Assembly: GCF_012843875.1 (NCBI RefSeq)
Contig: NZ_JABAFY010000006.1
Location: 31,490 to 95,489, forward strand
Reading direction: 5' to 3'
Origin: Desulfovibrio piger
Lineage (GTDB): Bacteria > Desulfobacterota > Desulfovibrionia > Desulfovibrionales > Desulfovibrionaceae
DNA length: 64,000 bases
The notes beneath the pieces are model-generated. The model worked only from the letters and a program-made list of their open reading frames with translations, did not search any database and was not told where the DNA came from. Made by a program: the position numbers and the translations under genes. Shown here piece by piece: positions 53,981 to 63,385 of the stretch (its first letter is position 1; each line of letters starts with the position of its first letter).

Positions 53981-56900
53981 TGGCCAGCGAATCCGGAACT
54001 CCCCCTGTTGTCCCTGACGGCGGTCCGTCGGGCCCTGCTCCCTCGGAAGGGGCAGCGCCCGTGCGCAGGAGCTTTTTCCGGCGCCGTGTCCTGCCGTGCC
54101 TGCTGCTGTTCGTGCTCCTGATTTTGCTGGCCGGGGCCGGAGCGGTCTGGTGGCTGCGTACGCCCGGCGGACAGGACTGGCTGCGGCAGGAAGCCGACGC
54201 CCTGCTGGCTCCGCCCCTGGCCGAACAGGGCCTTTCCCTGGAGCTGATCCGTCTGGAGGGGGCCCTGCCGCTGGAGATGGAATGCGCCCTGCGCCTGCGT
54301 GATGCCGGGGGCCTCTGGCTGGATGTGCCCCGGGCGCGTGTGGACGTGGGCCTGTCCGTCTTCCCGCCCGGCATCTCGCTCGACCTGCGCCTGGAACACC
54401 CCTCTTTGTATCGCCTGCCCCAGCTGCCTCCTTCCCCCGACGAGCCCTCCCCGCCGCTGGCCGAGACGCTGGCCGGAGTGGAGACGGCCCTGAGGAGCGC
54501 GCTGGACATCACGGCCTCCCTGCCGGGCTGGCTGCCTTCCCTGCATGTGCGTGAAGTGGCGCTGGATGGCCTGTGGCTGGGCTCGGCCGTGCTGGACGGC
54601 AGTTCGTCCGGCACGCTGGTGGATGCCTCCGGGCAGGCAGCTCAGGACGCGGCTGCTTCGGCCGGAGCGGGGAGTGTGCCTGCGGATGGCCAGACGCCTC
54701 CGGCCCCTGCCGTCACTGCGTCTGCCCCTGCACAAGAGGCGATGACGCCCGGGGCCCTCCCGGCGCCGCTCCTGTCCGTGGCTGTGGCCGCCGTGGAAAG
54801 CGCCCTCCGCGTCGGTGAGGGGCTGGAGGTCTCGCTGCGCCTGACAGCCGAAGCTGATTTTTCCCTGAGCGGGACCACGGCCCGGGCCGGTCTCCGGGCC
54901 TCGTGGCAGCTGGCGTCCGCAGCGGCAGCCGCTGCTCCGGCCACTGAGGAGACGCCTTCCGCCGCTGCGCCCGCTCCCGGATCCGGTGTGACAGCGCCCG
55001 GGATGACTCCGGCGGCGGCCCCGGCACAAGAAGCCGGTCTTGTTCCTGCGCAGGAAAAAAACACGGATACGGCCCCCCTCCTGACGGAAGCGGCAGGACA
55101 GTGGCTGCCCGCGCCGCTGGCTCTGCTTTTGACGCCCGGGCAGGCGTCGTCCCTGCGGGTGGAACTGGCCCTGCAGCCCGGTGAGCGTCCCGTGCTGGCG
55201 CTGGAGAGCCTGCAGGCGGATGCCGGGGCCGTGCGGCTGCGCGGTCAGGGGACGCTGGAGCTTGCGACCGCTGCGGATGTGCTGGCCTCGCCGCTGGCGC
55301 TGGATTGCTCGCTTGCCGTGTCTTCTGCTGCGGATGCGGCGGCCCTGCTGCCCCAAGCGCGGGCCCTGCTGGCACCCCTGGGCGACGCCCTGCGTCTGGA
55401 CATCGGCGTGAAGGGCAGTCCCGGTGCGCCCGAGCCCCGTCTGGAACTGGCCTGCGCCACGCTGGATCTGGGCGGGCATGCCGTCAACGATCTCTCCCTG
55501 CTGGCAGGCGGAGAGGCTTTGCCGTGGCCGCAGCTGGCTGCCAAAGGCAAGGTGGAACTGCCGCTCTCCCTGCAGGTGCGCACCGGAAAAGACCACATCT
55601 CCACGAAACTGCGCCTGCGGGCCGGGCATGACGGCGCGGCCTGGCTGCTGGGCCTGCCGCAGCTGGAGCTGCACGGCGCCGGTGCCCGTCTGGATGGGGC
55701 CCTGCTGGCCCTGCTGCCCGATGCCCCGCAGGAGATACCTGCCGTTCCTGCTGCTTCGGCGGAAAAGCAGGCCCCGCTCCCTGCGGTGGGAGAGGCCGGG
55801 ACGCTCCCGGCTCCTGTGGATACGGCCGGACAGCCCGCAGCGGTCCTTCCGGCGGCCCCTGTTCCTGCCTCTGCTGCGGATGCCGCCGCAGCCCCCGTCC
55901 CTTCGGCCCCGGCCATCGTGGGCAGCGATTTTGTCCCTGCGCGGCTGCTGGCACAGCTGTTCCCCGATCCCGGGACAAGGCCGCGTTTGTGGGCCTCGCT
56001 GTACGGCGAGATAGAAGACTGGGCCGCGCTGGGCCGGGTGCTGGACTACTGGTCGCCGGGCCTGCGCCTGGAAAAGAAGGATGACCGGCCTGTCCGTCTG
56101 ATGCTGCGTGCGGGCGGTCTGCCGTGTGCCCCGGACAAAGCCGAGGAACTTCCGCTGGCGGCTGTGGCCGGGCTGGCCGATCCGGCCTTCCTGTGCAGCC
56201 AGGACTGGCAACAGTGGTTCAGTCTGGATGCCGATGTGGGCTTCCTCCGCCTGCACGACAGGGGAGGCGAGCGCCTGCTGCTGCGCGAGCTGCACCAGCA
56301 TCTGCGCATCGACGATATTTTCGGCCGGGGAAAGCTGGAACAGCGTCTGGACGTGCGCCAGCTCCATGCGGCCGGTCTGCGGCTGGAGCGGGTGCTCGTG
56401 GGCCTGAAGGGCGAACTGGCGACCCCGCTGGAAGCGGAACTGGCCTGCGCCGGAGCCATTCGGGCCAAGCTGCGCCTCCGCTGGCAGGGCGACAGGCTGG
56501 AGATCCCCGTGTGTGACCTGCATCTCAAGCAGGGCGTGGGCCTGCGCCTGCAGGCAGGGACGGCCCTGGTGCTGGACAAGGACGGTCTTTCCCTGCGCGG
56601 TCTGGATGCCCGCATCGCGCCTGCGGGGCGGGTACGGGCCACGGCCAGCCTGAAACCCGCGGCCATGGATGTGCGCCTGACGCTGGACAGCATGGATCTT
56701 GCCCCGTGGCGGGCGGTGGTGCCGGGCCTGCCTTCGGCCGCGCTGGCTTTCCAGAGCCGCCTGCACGGCAGTCCCGCGGCCCCTGCCGGGACCTTCCGGC
56801 TGGACGTGCGGCGACTGGAAGTCCCGCAAAGCTCTCTGCCGCCGCTGGATCTGGCCCTGACGGGCAAGCTGGGCGGCAGCAACGGCAAAGGACGTCTGGA

Positions 56901-58314
56901 CACACGGCTGGAACTGCCTCCCTCCACCCGGCAGGCCCTGGGAGCGGAGCAGGCCGGTCTGGAAGTCCGCCTGCCCCTGCATTTTTCCGCCAACGGCCTG
57001 CCCTTGCCGGACATGACGGCCCCGCTTTCCGGGCGTCTGGACTGGCAGGGCGACCTTGCCCCGCTCTGGCGTCTGGTGCCGGTGGCCGACCGCCGCGTGA
57101 CCGGACGCCTGGACATGCATCTGGCCTTGGCCGGCAGCCTTGCCGTGCCTACGGCCAAGGGGCGGCTGGAGGTCGCGGGCGGACGGTATGAGGACCTGGC
57201 CCTGGGCATCCTGCTGACGGACATCAAGGCCTCGGTGACGGCGGGCAGCGGCAAGGGCCTGAAGCTGGAGCCCGTGCGTGTGGAGGCCTCCATGAGCGAC
57301 GGGCGCGGCGGCCTGGTGACGGCCGCGGGCAGCCTGCATCCCGAAAGCGGCAGGCTCGATCTGGATGCCGCCATGAAGCGTCTGCGCCCCCTGCGGCGCG
57401 CGGACATCCAGGCGACCCTGTCGGGCACGGCCTCGGTCAAGGGCACGCTCATGGCGCCCCAGGTGGCGGCGGACATCACCATCGACGAGGCCCTGGTCAA
57501 TCTCAACCGCCTTACCGGCAGCAGCGTGACCACCCTGTCCGTGGAAGGCACCAGCGAAGCCCCGGAACCGGTCACGGAAAAGAAGGAAGGACACGGCTCC
57601 CTGGACGTGAGCGTCCGGGCGCCCGGGCATATCGCGGTCAACGGCCACGGGCTGGAGAGCGAATGGCAGGCCGGTCTGCGCGTGCGCGGGGCCCTCAACG
57701 ATCCGCTGGTCATCGGCAGCGTGCGCTCGGTGCGGGGGCAGTTCGACCTGCTCTCCAAGATCTTCACCCTGCGGCCCAGCACCATCTCCTTCAACGGCGG
57801 GGCGGTCTCCAACCCCCTGCTGGACGTGACCCTGCGCTACGAAGTGCCGGATATCACGGCCGATGTGCGCGTCAGCGGCTCCGTGCGGCGCATGAAGCTG
57901 GAACTGACCAGCACGCCGTCCCTGCCGCAGGAAGAGATCATCTCGCGGGTCATGTTCGGTCGCGGCTCCAGCGAACTGGGCCGTTTCGAAAGCCTGCGTC
58001 TGGCCGCCGCCGTGGCACGTCTGGCCGGGTTCGGCTCCGGCGGCCTGGGCGTTCTGGATCTGGGCCGTGCGGTGCTGGGCGTGGACGTGCTGCGCGTCAA
58101 TTCCGCCACGGACAAGGAGAGCGGTGATGAAGAAAGCAGCCTGGAAGTGGGCAAGTTCATCGGCGAGAAGATCTATCTCGGCGTGGAACAGGGCCTGGAG
58201 CCGGACAGCATCGCCGTCATCATGGAACTGGAACTGACCCCGCACAGCAAGGCGGGCATCCGCACGGAGCAGGACAACACCAGCGCCGGTGTCCAGTGGA
58301 AGATGAATTACTGA
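53980..58314 (+). CDS. tamB: TamB-like translocation/assembly module protein
   Basis: Large AsmA/TamB-type protein of 1444 residues that bridges inner and outer membranes and probably carries lipids or helps TamA. An N-terminal inner-membrane helix (VLPCLLLFVLLILLAGAGAVWWL, residues about 40-62) is followed by a long periplasmic beta-rich body. The C-terminal TamB (DUF490) domain includes FDLLSKIFTLRPSTISFNGG, NPLLDVTLRYEVPD and EEIISRVMFGRG, ending AGVQWKMNY. Two alanine/proline-rich, low-complexity inserts (about residues 205-260 and 310-370) and another near 585-650 interrupt the body and make it longer than E. coli TamB (1259). It overlaps tamA by one base. Confidence 0.92.
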   Translation: MASESGTPPVVPDGGPSGPAPSEGAAPVRRSFFRRRVLPCLLLFVLLILLAGAGAVWWLRTPGGQDWLRQEADALLAPPLAEQGLSLELIRLEGALPLEMECALRLRDAGGLWLDVPRARVDVGLSVFPPGISLDLRLEHPSLYRLPQLPPSPDEPSPPLAETLAGVETALRSALDITASLPGWLPSLHVREVALDGLWLGSAVLDGSSSGTLVDASGQAAQDAAASAGAGSVPADGQTPPAPAVTASAPAQEAMTPGALPAPLLSVAVAAVESALRVGEGLEVSLRLTAEADFSLSGTTARAGLRASWQLASAAAAAAPATEETPSAAAPAPGSGVTAPGMTPAAAPAQEAGLVPAQEKNTDTAPLLTEAAGQWLPAPLALLLTPGQASSLRVELALQPGERPVLALESLQADAGAVRLRGQGTLELATAADVLASPLALDCSLAVSSAADAAALLPQARALLAPLGDALRLDIGVKGSPGAPEPRLELACATLDLGGHAVNDLSLLAGGEALPWPQLAAKGKVELPLSLQVRTGKDHISTKLRLRAGHDGAAWLLGLPQLELHGAGARLDGALLALLPDAPQEIPAVPAASAEKQAPLPAVGEAGTLPAPVDTAGQPAAVLPAAPVPASAADAAAAPVPSAPAIVGSDFVPARLLAQLFPDPGTRPRLWASLYGEIEDWAALGRVLDYWSPGLRLEKKDDRPVRLMLRAGGLPCAPDKAEELPLAAVAGLADPAFLCSQDWQQWFSLDADVGFLRLHDRGGERLLLRELHQHLRIDDIFGRGKLEQRLDVRQLHAAGLRLERVLVGLKGELATPLEAELACAGAIRAKLRLRWQGDRLEIPVCDLHLKQGVGLRLQAGTALVLDKDGLSLRGLDARIAPAGRVRATASLKPAAMDVRLTLDSMDLAPWRAVVPGLPSAALAFQSRLHGSPAAPAGTFRLDVRRLEVPQSSLPPLDLALTGKLGGSNGKGRLDTRLELPPSTRQALGAEQAGLEVRLPLHFSANGLPLPDMTAPLSGRLDWQGDLAPLWRLVPVADRRVTGRLDMHLALAGSLAVPTAKGRLEVAGGRYEDLALGILLTDIKASVTAGSGKGLKLEPVRVEASMSDGRGGLVTAAGSLHPESGRLDLDAAMKRLRPLRRADIQATLSGTASVKGTLMAPQVAADITIDEALVNLNRLTGSSVTTLSVEGTSEAPEPVTEKKEGHGSLDVSVRAPGHIAVNGHGLESEWQAGLRVRGALNDPLVIGSVRSVRGQFDLLSKIFTLRPSTISFNGGAVSNPLLDVTLRYEVPDITADVRVSGSVRRMKLELTSTPSLPQEEIISRVMFGRGSSELGRFESLRLAAAVARLAGFGSGGLGVLDLGRAVLGVDVLRVNSATDKESGDEESSLEVGKFIGEKIYLGVEQGLEPDSIAVIMELELTPHSKAGIRTEQDNTSAGVQWKMNY

Positions 58315-58532
58315 CGGAACCGGGACGGTCTGAGGCGCTTGCGGACGCTCCCTTGCGATGGGCAGCCGTATCGCGCCTTGGAGCCCGGAGACGATGGCGC
58401 TGCTGTCCCGGTCAGAAGCCCGGCCGGATGCGCCTTGCCTGCCGTCGGGCACTGCCTGCGGACGCATCCGGGGGCACCTGCGGCGTACGGGCCTGAGGCT
58501 CCTGCGGGTGCTGTCCCTGCAAGGAATAGAGG

Positions 58533-59108
58533 ATGGAACGACTGACCTTCAGCGATGCCGGTCCTGCGGACTGGCCGTATCTGCTGTGCCTGTGGTGGCG
58601 CAACGTGCGGGCCACGCACGGCTTCGTGGCGGAGGACTATCTGCGGGCCATCGGGGCTGCTTTGCCGGGCGCCTATCTTCCGGCCATGGAGCGCGTACGT
58701 CTGGCCTGGCTGGAGGTCGCGCCCGCTGAAGGCGACGGGAGCGACCATGCGCCGGGGGCAGGAGAAGGCCATTTCCCGACGGGCACGGTAGCCGTACCCC
58801 GCCCCTTTCAGGGGCGCTTGCCGGCGGGCTTTCTGGGCAGCGTGGAGCAACGGGTGGAGATGCTCTTCGTGGAGCCGGGCCTGCGGGGCAGGGGCATCGG
58901 TACGGCCCTGCTGGAGGATTTCGGCAGCCGCCATCCCGAGATCCTGCTGGACGTCAACGAACAGAACACGGCGGCCCGGATATTTTATGCCCGCCGGGGC
59001 TTCGAGGTGGTGGGGCGTTCCCCGCTGGACGGGGCGGGGCAGCCGTATCCGCTCCTGCATCTGCGCCGGGTGCGGGCCGGGGGCGCCGGGACAGGGCAAA
59101 CAGCCTGA
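58533..59108 (+). CDS. GNAT-family N-acetyltransferase
   Basis: Acetyl-CoA-dependent acyltransferase of 191 residues. The motif A segment VEPGLRGRGIGTALLEDFG (R-x-x-G-x-G/A) and the following NEQNTAARIFYARRGFEVVGRS are typical of YjaB-like GNAT enzymes. The middle (about residues 66-95, acidic and Gly/Pro-rich) is an insertion. The substrate is unknown. AAGGA lies six bases before ATG 58533. It follows tamB by 218 bases and is convergent with an MFS gene. Confidence 0.85.
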   Translation: MERLTFSDAGPADWPYLLCLWWRNVRATHGFVAEDYLRAIGAALPGAYLPAMERVRLAWLEVAPAEGDGSDHAPGAGEGHFPTGTVAVPRPFQGRLPAGFLGSVEQRVEMLFVEPGLRGRGIGTALLEDFGSRHPEILLDVNEQNTAARIFYARRGFEVVGRSPLDGAGQPYPLLHLRRVRAGGAGTGQTA

Positions 59109-59213
59109 CGCATGGCCTTTCGACGGCCTCGCATCCCTGCCGTCACAACAGGGGGCGGCATCCTTTCTTTGCCCGCAGAGGACACAGCGGCGACGTGGTC
59201 GCCCAAAAAACAG

Positions 59214-59239
59214 AAACGCCGGGGGGGACCCGGCGTTTT
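59214..59239. terminator. Bidirectional terminator between the GNAT and MFS genes
   Basis: AAACGCCGGG (59214-59223) and CCCGGCGTTT (59229-59238). T-rich sequence follows on both strands (TTTT rightward; TTTCTG then T6 leftward). Confidence 0.8.
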
Positions 59240-59288
59240 GGCATCGTCCGGGAGAATGACAATGCCGTCTCTCTGGGGAAGGAGATAT

Positions 59289-60512
59289 CTATGCGGCTGC
59301 CACGCGGCGGCCGTGGAGGACGTAGTACAGCAGCACCGCGCCGAGGACCACGAAGGCCAGGGTCTGGTACATGCCGTCATAGCCTGCGGCGGGGATCATG
59401 AAGCCGAACAGGTAGGGCCCCAGACCGATGCCCAGGTCGAAGAAGATGAAGAAGGTCGTGGTGGCCTGGGCAAAGCGGGACTTGGACACCAGCGAGAGCG
59501 AGACCGCCTGTCCGGCGGACTGGAAGTTGCCGAAGCCCATGCCCAGGATCAGCCCCGCGGCCAGCAGGACCCAGCTGCTGCTGGCGTGGGCCATCATGGT
59601 CAGGGAAAGGGCCGTCAGCAGCAGGGCCGGGTAGAAGATGATGTTCTCGCCGCGCAGGTCGAACAGGCGACCGGTCAGGGGCCGGGTCACCAGGGCGGCC
59701 AGGGCGTAGAGCAGGAAAAAAAGGCTGGCCGCGCCGGTCAGGCCGCGTTCCGCCGCATAGGAGGTCATGAAGGCCTGGATGCAGCCGTAGCTCAGGCAGG
59801 TGATGAGCGCCACCAGCGAAAAACGCACCACACGCGGGTCGATGTAGCTGTTGAGCTCAAGGAAGGGCCGGTGGCGGTGGCGCATCTCCGGCAGGTCGTG
59901 CAGGCCGAAGAAGATGGCGATGCAGGTCAGGCCGATGCCCAGGCAGGTCTGTGCCAGGATGGTGTAGCTGAAATACTGGGAGATGAGGATGCCCAGGAAG
60001 GGCCCCAGGGCCAGCGCGAAGGCCGTGCTCATGCTGAACAGGCTGATGCCCAGTCCGTGATGCTGGTGGGGCACCACATAGGCCACGATGGTACCGGTGG
60101 CCGTGCCCATGATGCCCACGCCCATACCCATGCACAGGCGTTGCACGAAGAGCAGGGCCAGGTTGGGGACCCAGAAAAAGGCCGCGATGCTGGCCGAATA
60201 GAGCAGCAGCCCGGCAAAAAGGATGGCACGGCAGCCGCACAGGGAAAGCAGGTTGCCGGTCAGGAAACGGCCGATGAGGCAGCCGATGACCATGATGCCC
60301 GCGGTGAGCCCGGCGCTGCTGAGGCTGGCGCCGTAGGTGGCCCGCGCGTAGGCCGTGCTGGTGACGAACATCAAGTAGTAGGCCGTCATGACCAGCAGGT
60401 TGATGCAGGCGACCACATTGAAGTTGCGGTTGAAAATGGAGCGCAGGGCTTCGCCGGTGCTGACGGTGCTGCGGTCCTGTGTCCGGGGCCGGGATCTGTG
60501 TTGGGTGGGCAT
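59289..60512 (-). CDS. Major facilitator superfamily transporter
   Basis: Inner-membrane transporter of 407 residues with about 12 helices. The loop between helices 2 and 3 reads GRFLTGNLLSLCGCRAILF (GRxxxG-type MFS signature), and ALVTRPLTGRLFDLRGEN repeats it in the second half. Start ATG 60512 has AGGAA upstream; a longer reading to 60629 covers the divergent promoter region and is rejected. It is divergent from a MarR-type regulator, which suggests efflux of a small molecule sensed by that regulator. Substrate unknown. Confidence 0.88.
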   Translation of the reverse strand: MPTQHRSRPRTQDRSTVSTGEALRSIFNRNFNVVACINLLVMTAYYLMFVTSTAYARATYGASLSSAGLTAGIMVIGCLIGRFLTGNLLSLCGCRAILFAGLLLYSASIAAFFWVPNLALLFVQRLCMGMGVGIMGTATGTIVAYVVPHQHHGLGISLFSMSTAFALALGPFLGILISQYFSYTILAQTCLGIGLTCIAIFFGLHDLPEMRHRHRPFLELNSYIDPRVVRFSLVALITCLSYGCIQAFMTSYAAERGLTGAASLFFLLYALAALVTRPLTGRLFDLRGENIIFYPALLLTALSLTMMAHASSSWVLLAAGLILGMGFGNFQSAGQAVSLSLVSKSRFAQATTTFFIFFDLGIGLGPYLFGFMIPAAGYDGMYQTLAFVVLGAVLLYYVLHGRRVAAA

Positions 60513-60537
60513 AGGGATTCCTGGGCGAAATATCGCC

Positions 60538-60561
60538 ATACCGTTGCGTGTGCAACGATAT
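60538..60561. promoter_or_regulatory. Palindromic operator between MFS and MarR-type genes
   Basis: CGTTGC-GTGT-GCAACG (60542-60557), extended by ATA/TAT to 60538-60561 with one mismatched pair. It lies 26 bases upstream of the MFS start codon, as expected of a MarR-type binding site. Confidence 0.6.
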
Positions 60562-60693
60562 ACGTCCGGGTGCTTTCCCTTGTCAAGCAGAAAACCTGTC
60601 CGGCGGACGGAGCGCTTTTGCCCTTGCAAGGCGCTGCAAGGCTGACTATGAAAAAACGACGTATGTGACCTACATCATTTTTCTGGAGCTGTT

Positions 60694-61125
60694 GTGGAAC
60701 TGACCTATAAGTGGATCGCGCTGGCCAACCGGCATTACCTCATGTACCTGAACAAGCGTCTTGCTTCGTACGGTCTCAGCGGCAGCCAGTATCTTTTCAT
60801 CCTGAACATCTGCCGCCAGCCCGGCCTGACCCAGGACAAGCTGCCGGACATCATCCACATCAACAAGAGCAACGTCACCCGTGCCCTGGCCCATCTGGAG
60901 AAGCGCGGCTTCATCCGGCGTGAGGTCAACCCGCAGGACAAGCGCACGGCCGCCGTCTTCCCGACGCAGAAGGCCCTGGACGTGTACCCGCACGTGCTGG
61001 AGATCATCCGGGGCTGGGACGCCTCGGTGACCAGCCCGCTGACGGAGGACGAGAAGCACACCCTGCAGGCCCTGCTCAAGCGCGTGGTGGCCTCGGCCCA
61101 CGAGTACCGCAGCACCGAGGGCTAG
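60694..61125 (+). CDS. MarR-family transcriptional regulator
   Basis: The 143-residue protein has a winged helix-turn-helix (GLTQDKLPDIIHINKSNVTRALAHLEKRGFIRREVNPQDKRT, about residues 44-86) with the DxR wing (QDKR) of MarR proteins. It presumably represses the divergent MFS gene and itself through the palindrome at 60538-60561, released by an unknown ligand. The start is GTG 60694 with GGAG five bases upstream. Confidence 0.9.
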   Translation: MELTYKWIALANRHYLMYLNKRLASYGLSGSQYLFILNICRQPGLTQDKLPDIIHINKSNVTRALAHLEKRGFIRREVNPQDKRTAAVFPTQKALDVYPHVLEIIRGWDASVTSPLTEDEKHTLQALLKRVVASAHEYRSTEG

Positions 61126-61334
61126 GGGCCAGGTCCTCCTGCCAGGAGGTCTTGGGGACAGCTGTCGCTGCCCATGCCGTGCAGGGACGGTATGGAGCCG
61201 GGCCGGGAAGGTCTTCCGGCTTCGCGCCATGCACAGGGCTGTTCCCCCCATGTCTCTCCCGCAGCGTCCCTGCAACCAGCACATGCGACAGGCACGAGCC
61301 CTGTTCCCTGCGGGGAGATATGAAAGAACAACGA

Positions 61335-61368
61335 GCGGCGCGGACGATTCGTCCGCGCCGCTTTCTTT
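61335..61368. terminator. Terminator between marR-type gene and PFK-2/FBPase-2 gene
   Basis: GCGGCGCGGACG (61335-61346) and CGTCCGCGCCGC (61350-61361), loop of three, then TTTCTTT rightward and TCGTTGTTCTTTC leftward. It serves the minus-strand gene 37 bases away and possibly the plus-strand regulator. Confidence 0.75.
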
Positions 61369-61405
61369 CGGGCATCTTGCCGTGCCCTTGCGTGCGTTCC
61401 CCGCT

Positions 61406-62608
61406 CTAGTAGCTGATGCGTTCGATGAGCTTGCGGCGGGGCGTGAGCGAAATGTGGTAGTACTGGTTCTGCGGCACGTTGATGTAGGGGATGTCCTCCT
61501 CGCGCTGGCGCAGGAACAGGGAGAGGATGACCCGGTTGATGGCTTGGTGGCCCACCAGCATCACGGGCAGTTCACCGGCCAGGAACAGGGCCCGCTGCAG
61601 GCCGCGCCGCACACGTTCGCGCAGCATGGCGTAGCTTTCGCCGTGCGGGTAGGCGTAGTGGTATTTGTCTGCGTTACGGCCTGCCGTGATCTCGGGCATG
61701 GTCTCGCGGATCTCGCTGTAGCACATGCCTTCGCAATCCCCGGCCCAGATCTCGTCGAATTCCTTGAAGGCCATCACGCGGGTCTCGTGCCGTCCGCGCA
61801 GCAGGGGCGCCGCGGTCTCGTGCGAGCGCATGCGCGTGGAGGTGAACACCCAGTCCAGTTTCTGGTCGCGCAGGTGCAGGGCCAGGGCCTCGGCCTGCAT
61901 CCGGCCTTTGGCCGTCAGGGGCGGATCGCCACCGATGCGGCCCTGCACGTTGTATTCCGTCTGACCATGCCGTGCCAGGTACAGGCTCTGCACCCACCAG
62001 CTGACCACGATCTCGCGGATGGCGGGATAGTAGGGGGAGCCTTCGCAGGGCTGTTCCGCCAGGATGCGGCTGGACATGGTATCCACGCACAGCCAGTACT
62101 GTTCCTTGCCCACAGGCTCGTAGATGGCTTCGTAATAGCCGATGCGGCCCACAAAGCTCGCCAGGGCCTCGTCCTCGGTATAGCCCGCGTACTCCGGCAA
62201 GCGGGTCTTGTTGCGGATGCAGGCATTGAGCAGCACGGGGTCTTCATTGACGCATTCCAGAAAAAGCACGGGATGATCCGTGAGGGTCCTTTCGATAAAG
62301 GCCCGCCGTGCGCGACTGACGTTGGTGGCATCCAGGATGGCTACGTCACCTTCCCGGTTCAGCCATTCTTTGGCCCGGATCAGGTTTTGCCGGCAGATCT
62401 CCTCGCGGATCCTGCGACCTTCGGCATTGTCCGGGGAATAGAACTCCGGCAGGGTGGATTCCGCCCCCAGCAGTTCGCGGCGGACGTCGCCGTTGTTGAA
62501 GATGGCTGAACGGAAGCCGTCAGCCGCCAGGCCGCCGCAGATGCGCCGGGCCAGACGGGACTTGCCGCGTGCGGGCAGGCCCACCATGACGAGATAGAGC
62601 TTGTGCAT
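61406..62608 (-). CDS. 6-phosphofructo-2-kinase/fructose-2,6-bisphosphatase-like bifunctional enzyme
   Basis: The 400-residue protein fuses a P-loop kinase domain (about 1-200; Walker A GLPARGKS, residues 10-17; FNNGDVRRELLG; LDATNVSRARR) to a histidine phosphatase domain (about 205-400; LARHGQTEYN with His214, and VGHQAINRV). This is the layout of eukaryotic PFK-2/FBPase-2, which makes and breaks fructose-2,6-bisphosphate. It occurs in few bacteria, Desulfovibrio among them. Whether both activities are active, and what Fru-2,6-P2 would control here, is not known. Start ATG 62608 has CAGGAG. No glycolytic gene is adjacent. Confidence 0.88.
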   Translation of the reverse strand: MHKLYLVMVGLPARGKSRLARRICGGLAADGFRSAIFNNGDVRRELLGAESTLPEFYSPDNAEGRRIREEICRQNLIRAKEWLNREGDVAILDATNVSRARRAFIERTLTDHPVLFLECVNEDPVLLNACIRNKTRLPEYAGYTEDEALASFVGRIGYYEAIYEPVGKEQYWLCVDTMSSRILAEQPCEGSPYYPAIREIVVSWWVQSLYLARHGQTEYNVQGRIGGDPPLTAKGRMQAEALALHLRDQKLDWVFTSTRMRSHETAAPLLRGRHETRVMAFKEFDEIWAGDCEGMCYSEIRETMPEITAGRNADKYHYAYPHGESYAMLRERVRRGLQRALFLAGELPVMLVGHQAINRVILSLFLRQREEDIPYINVPQNQYYHISLTPRRKLIERISY

Positions 62609-62689
62609 GAGACTCCTGTGGGGCGTTGGTCTGTACGGATATCAAGAGCCGCCCGGCCGCGCGAGGGGCAGGGCCGGACATCATGCCGG

Positions 62690-63385
62690 TCAGCGGGCCG
62701 CAGGGGCCGCCTTGGGGGCCGCAAGCTGTTCCAGGGCCTTTTTCAGCGGCTTGCCGGGATGCTTGCCGCACCACTCCAGCAGGGCGTCGCTTTGGGCGGC
62801 CATGTTCCCCAGCTCCAGGGGACGGTAGGGGCGGTCTTCCTTGAAGGCCTGATAGCCGTCCCACCAGAGGACCAGCGGCAGCCAGTTGTCGCCCTGCCGG
62901 CGGAAGGTGCGGCAGGGCTGGGAGAGCTTTTGCCGCGACAGCTTTTCGCGCACTGCCTGCCAGCGTTCCGTCAGGCGGGACATGGGGGCCGCGGCGCAGG
63001 CGTCGTGCAGTCGTATGGGCAGGCTGGAAGTCCACTGCTCGCCCTGTTGCCAGAGCTGGAAGGGGAGATCCTCCTTGCCGCTGCGGGCCGCCACATAGCC
63101 ATCCAGCCATTCCAGCGGCACGTCCAGGCGCAGGCCGCCTCCTGTTTTTTTCCTGTCCACCGCCTGTTCGGCCAGAGGCCGGCAGATCAGGGCCCCCACG
63201 CGCAGGTCGCTGTCTTCAGGGCTGCTGCCCAACAGCAGCATCTGGCCGGGTTCCGCCTCCTGCACCGTGATGGTCAGGGGCGATGATACGGGTTTTTGGG
63301 GCTGGGCCGCACCGGCAGCAAGGGGGCTCAACAGCATCAGCAGCAGAAAAGCCGCGCACAGCGGGCTGAAGGACGTGTTTCGCAT
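62690..63385 (-). CDS. Exported protein of unknown function
   Basis: The 231-residue protein has a clear signal peptide (MRNTSFSPLCAAFLLLMLLSPLAAGAA) and is otherwise soluble, so it should be periplasmic. Three cysteines in the mature part (CRPLAEQ, DACAAAP, QPCRTF) plus one near the C-terminus (EWCGKHPGK) could form disulfides. No family was recognised. The start ATG 63385 has AGGAG seven bases upstream. It lies 81 bases upstream of the bifunctional kinase/phosphatase gene on the same strand, so the two may be co-transcribed. Confidence 0.75.
   Translation of the reverse strand: MRNTSFSPLCAAFLLLMLLSPLAAGAAQPQKPVSSPLTITVQEAEPGQMLLLGSSPEDSDLRVGALICRPLAEQAVDRKKTGGGLRLDVPLEWLDGYVAARSGKEDLPFQLWQQGEQWTSSLPIRLHDACAAAPMSRLTERWQAVREKLSRQKLSQPCRTFRRQGDNWLPLVLWWDGYQAFKEDRPYRPLELGNMAAQSDALLEWCGKHPGKPLKKALEQLAAPKAAPAAR

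Noticed and set aside
53953..58467. Open frame of about 1500 codons antisense to tamB
   Set aside because: The translation is low-complexity (Gln, Arg, Gly, His-rich) without domains. It is a by-product of GC-rich third codon positions of tamB, which has clear homology and coupling to tamA.
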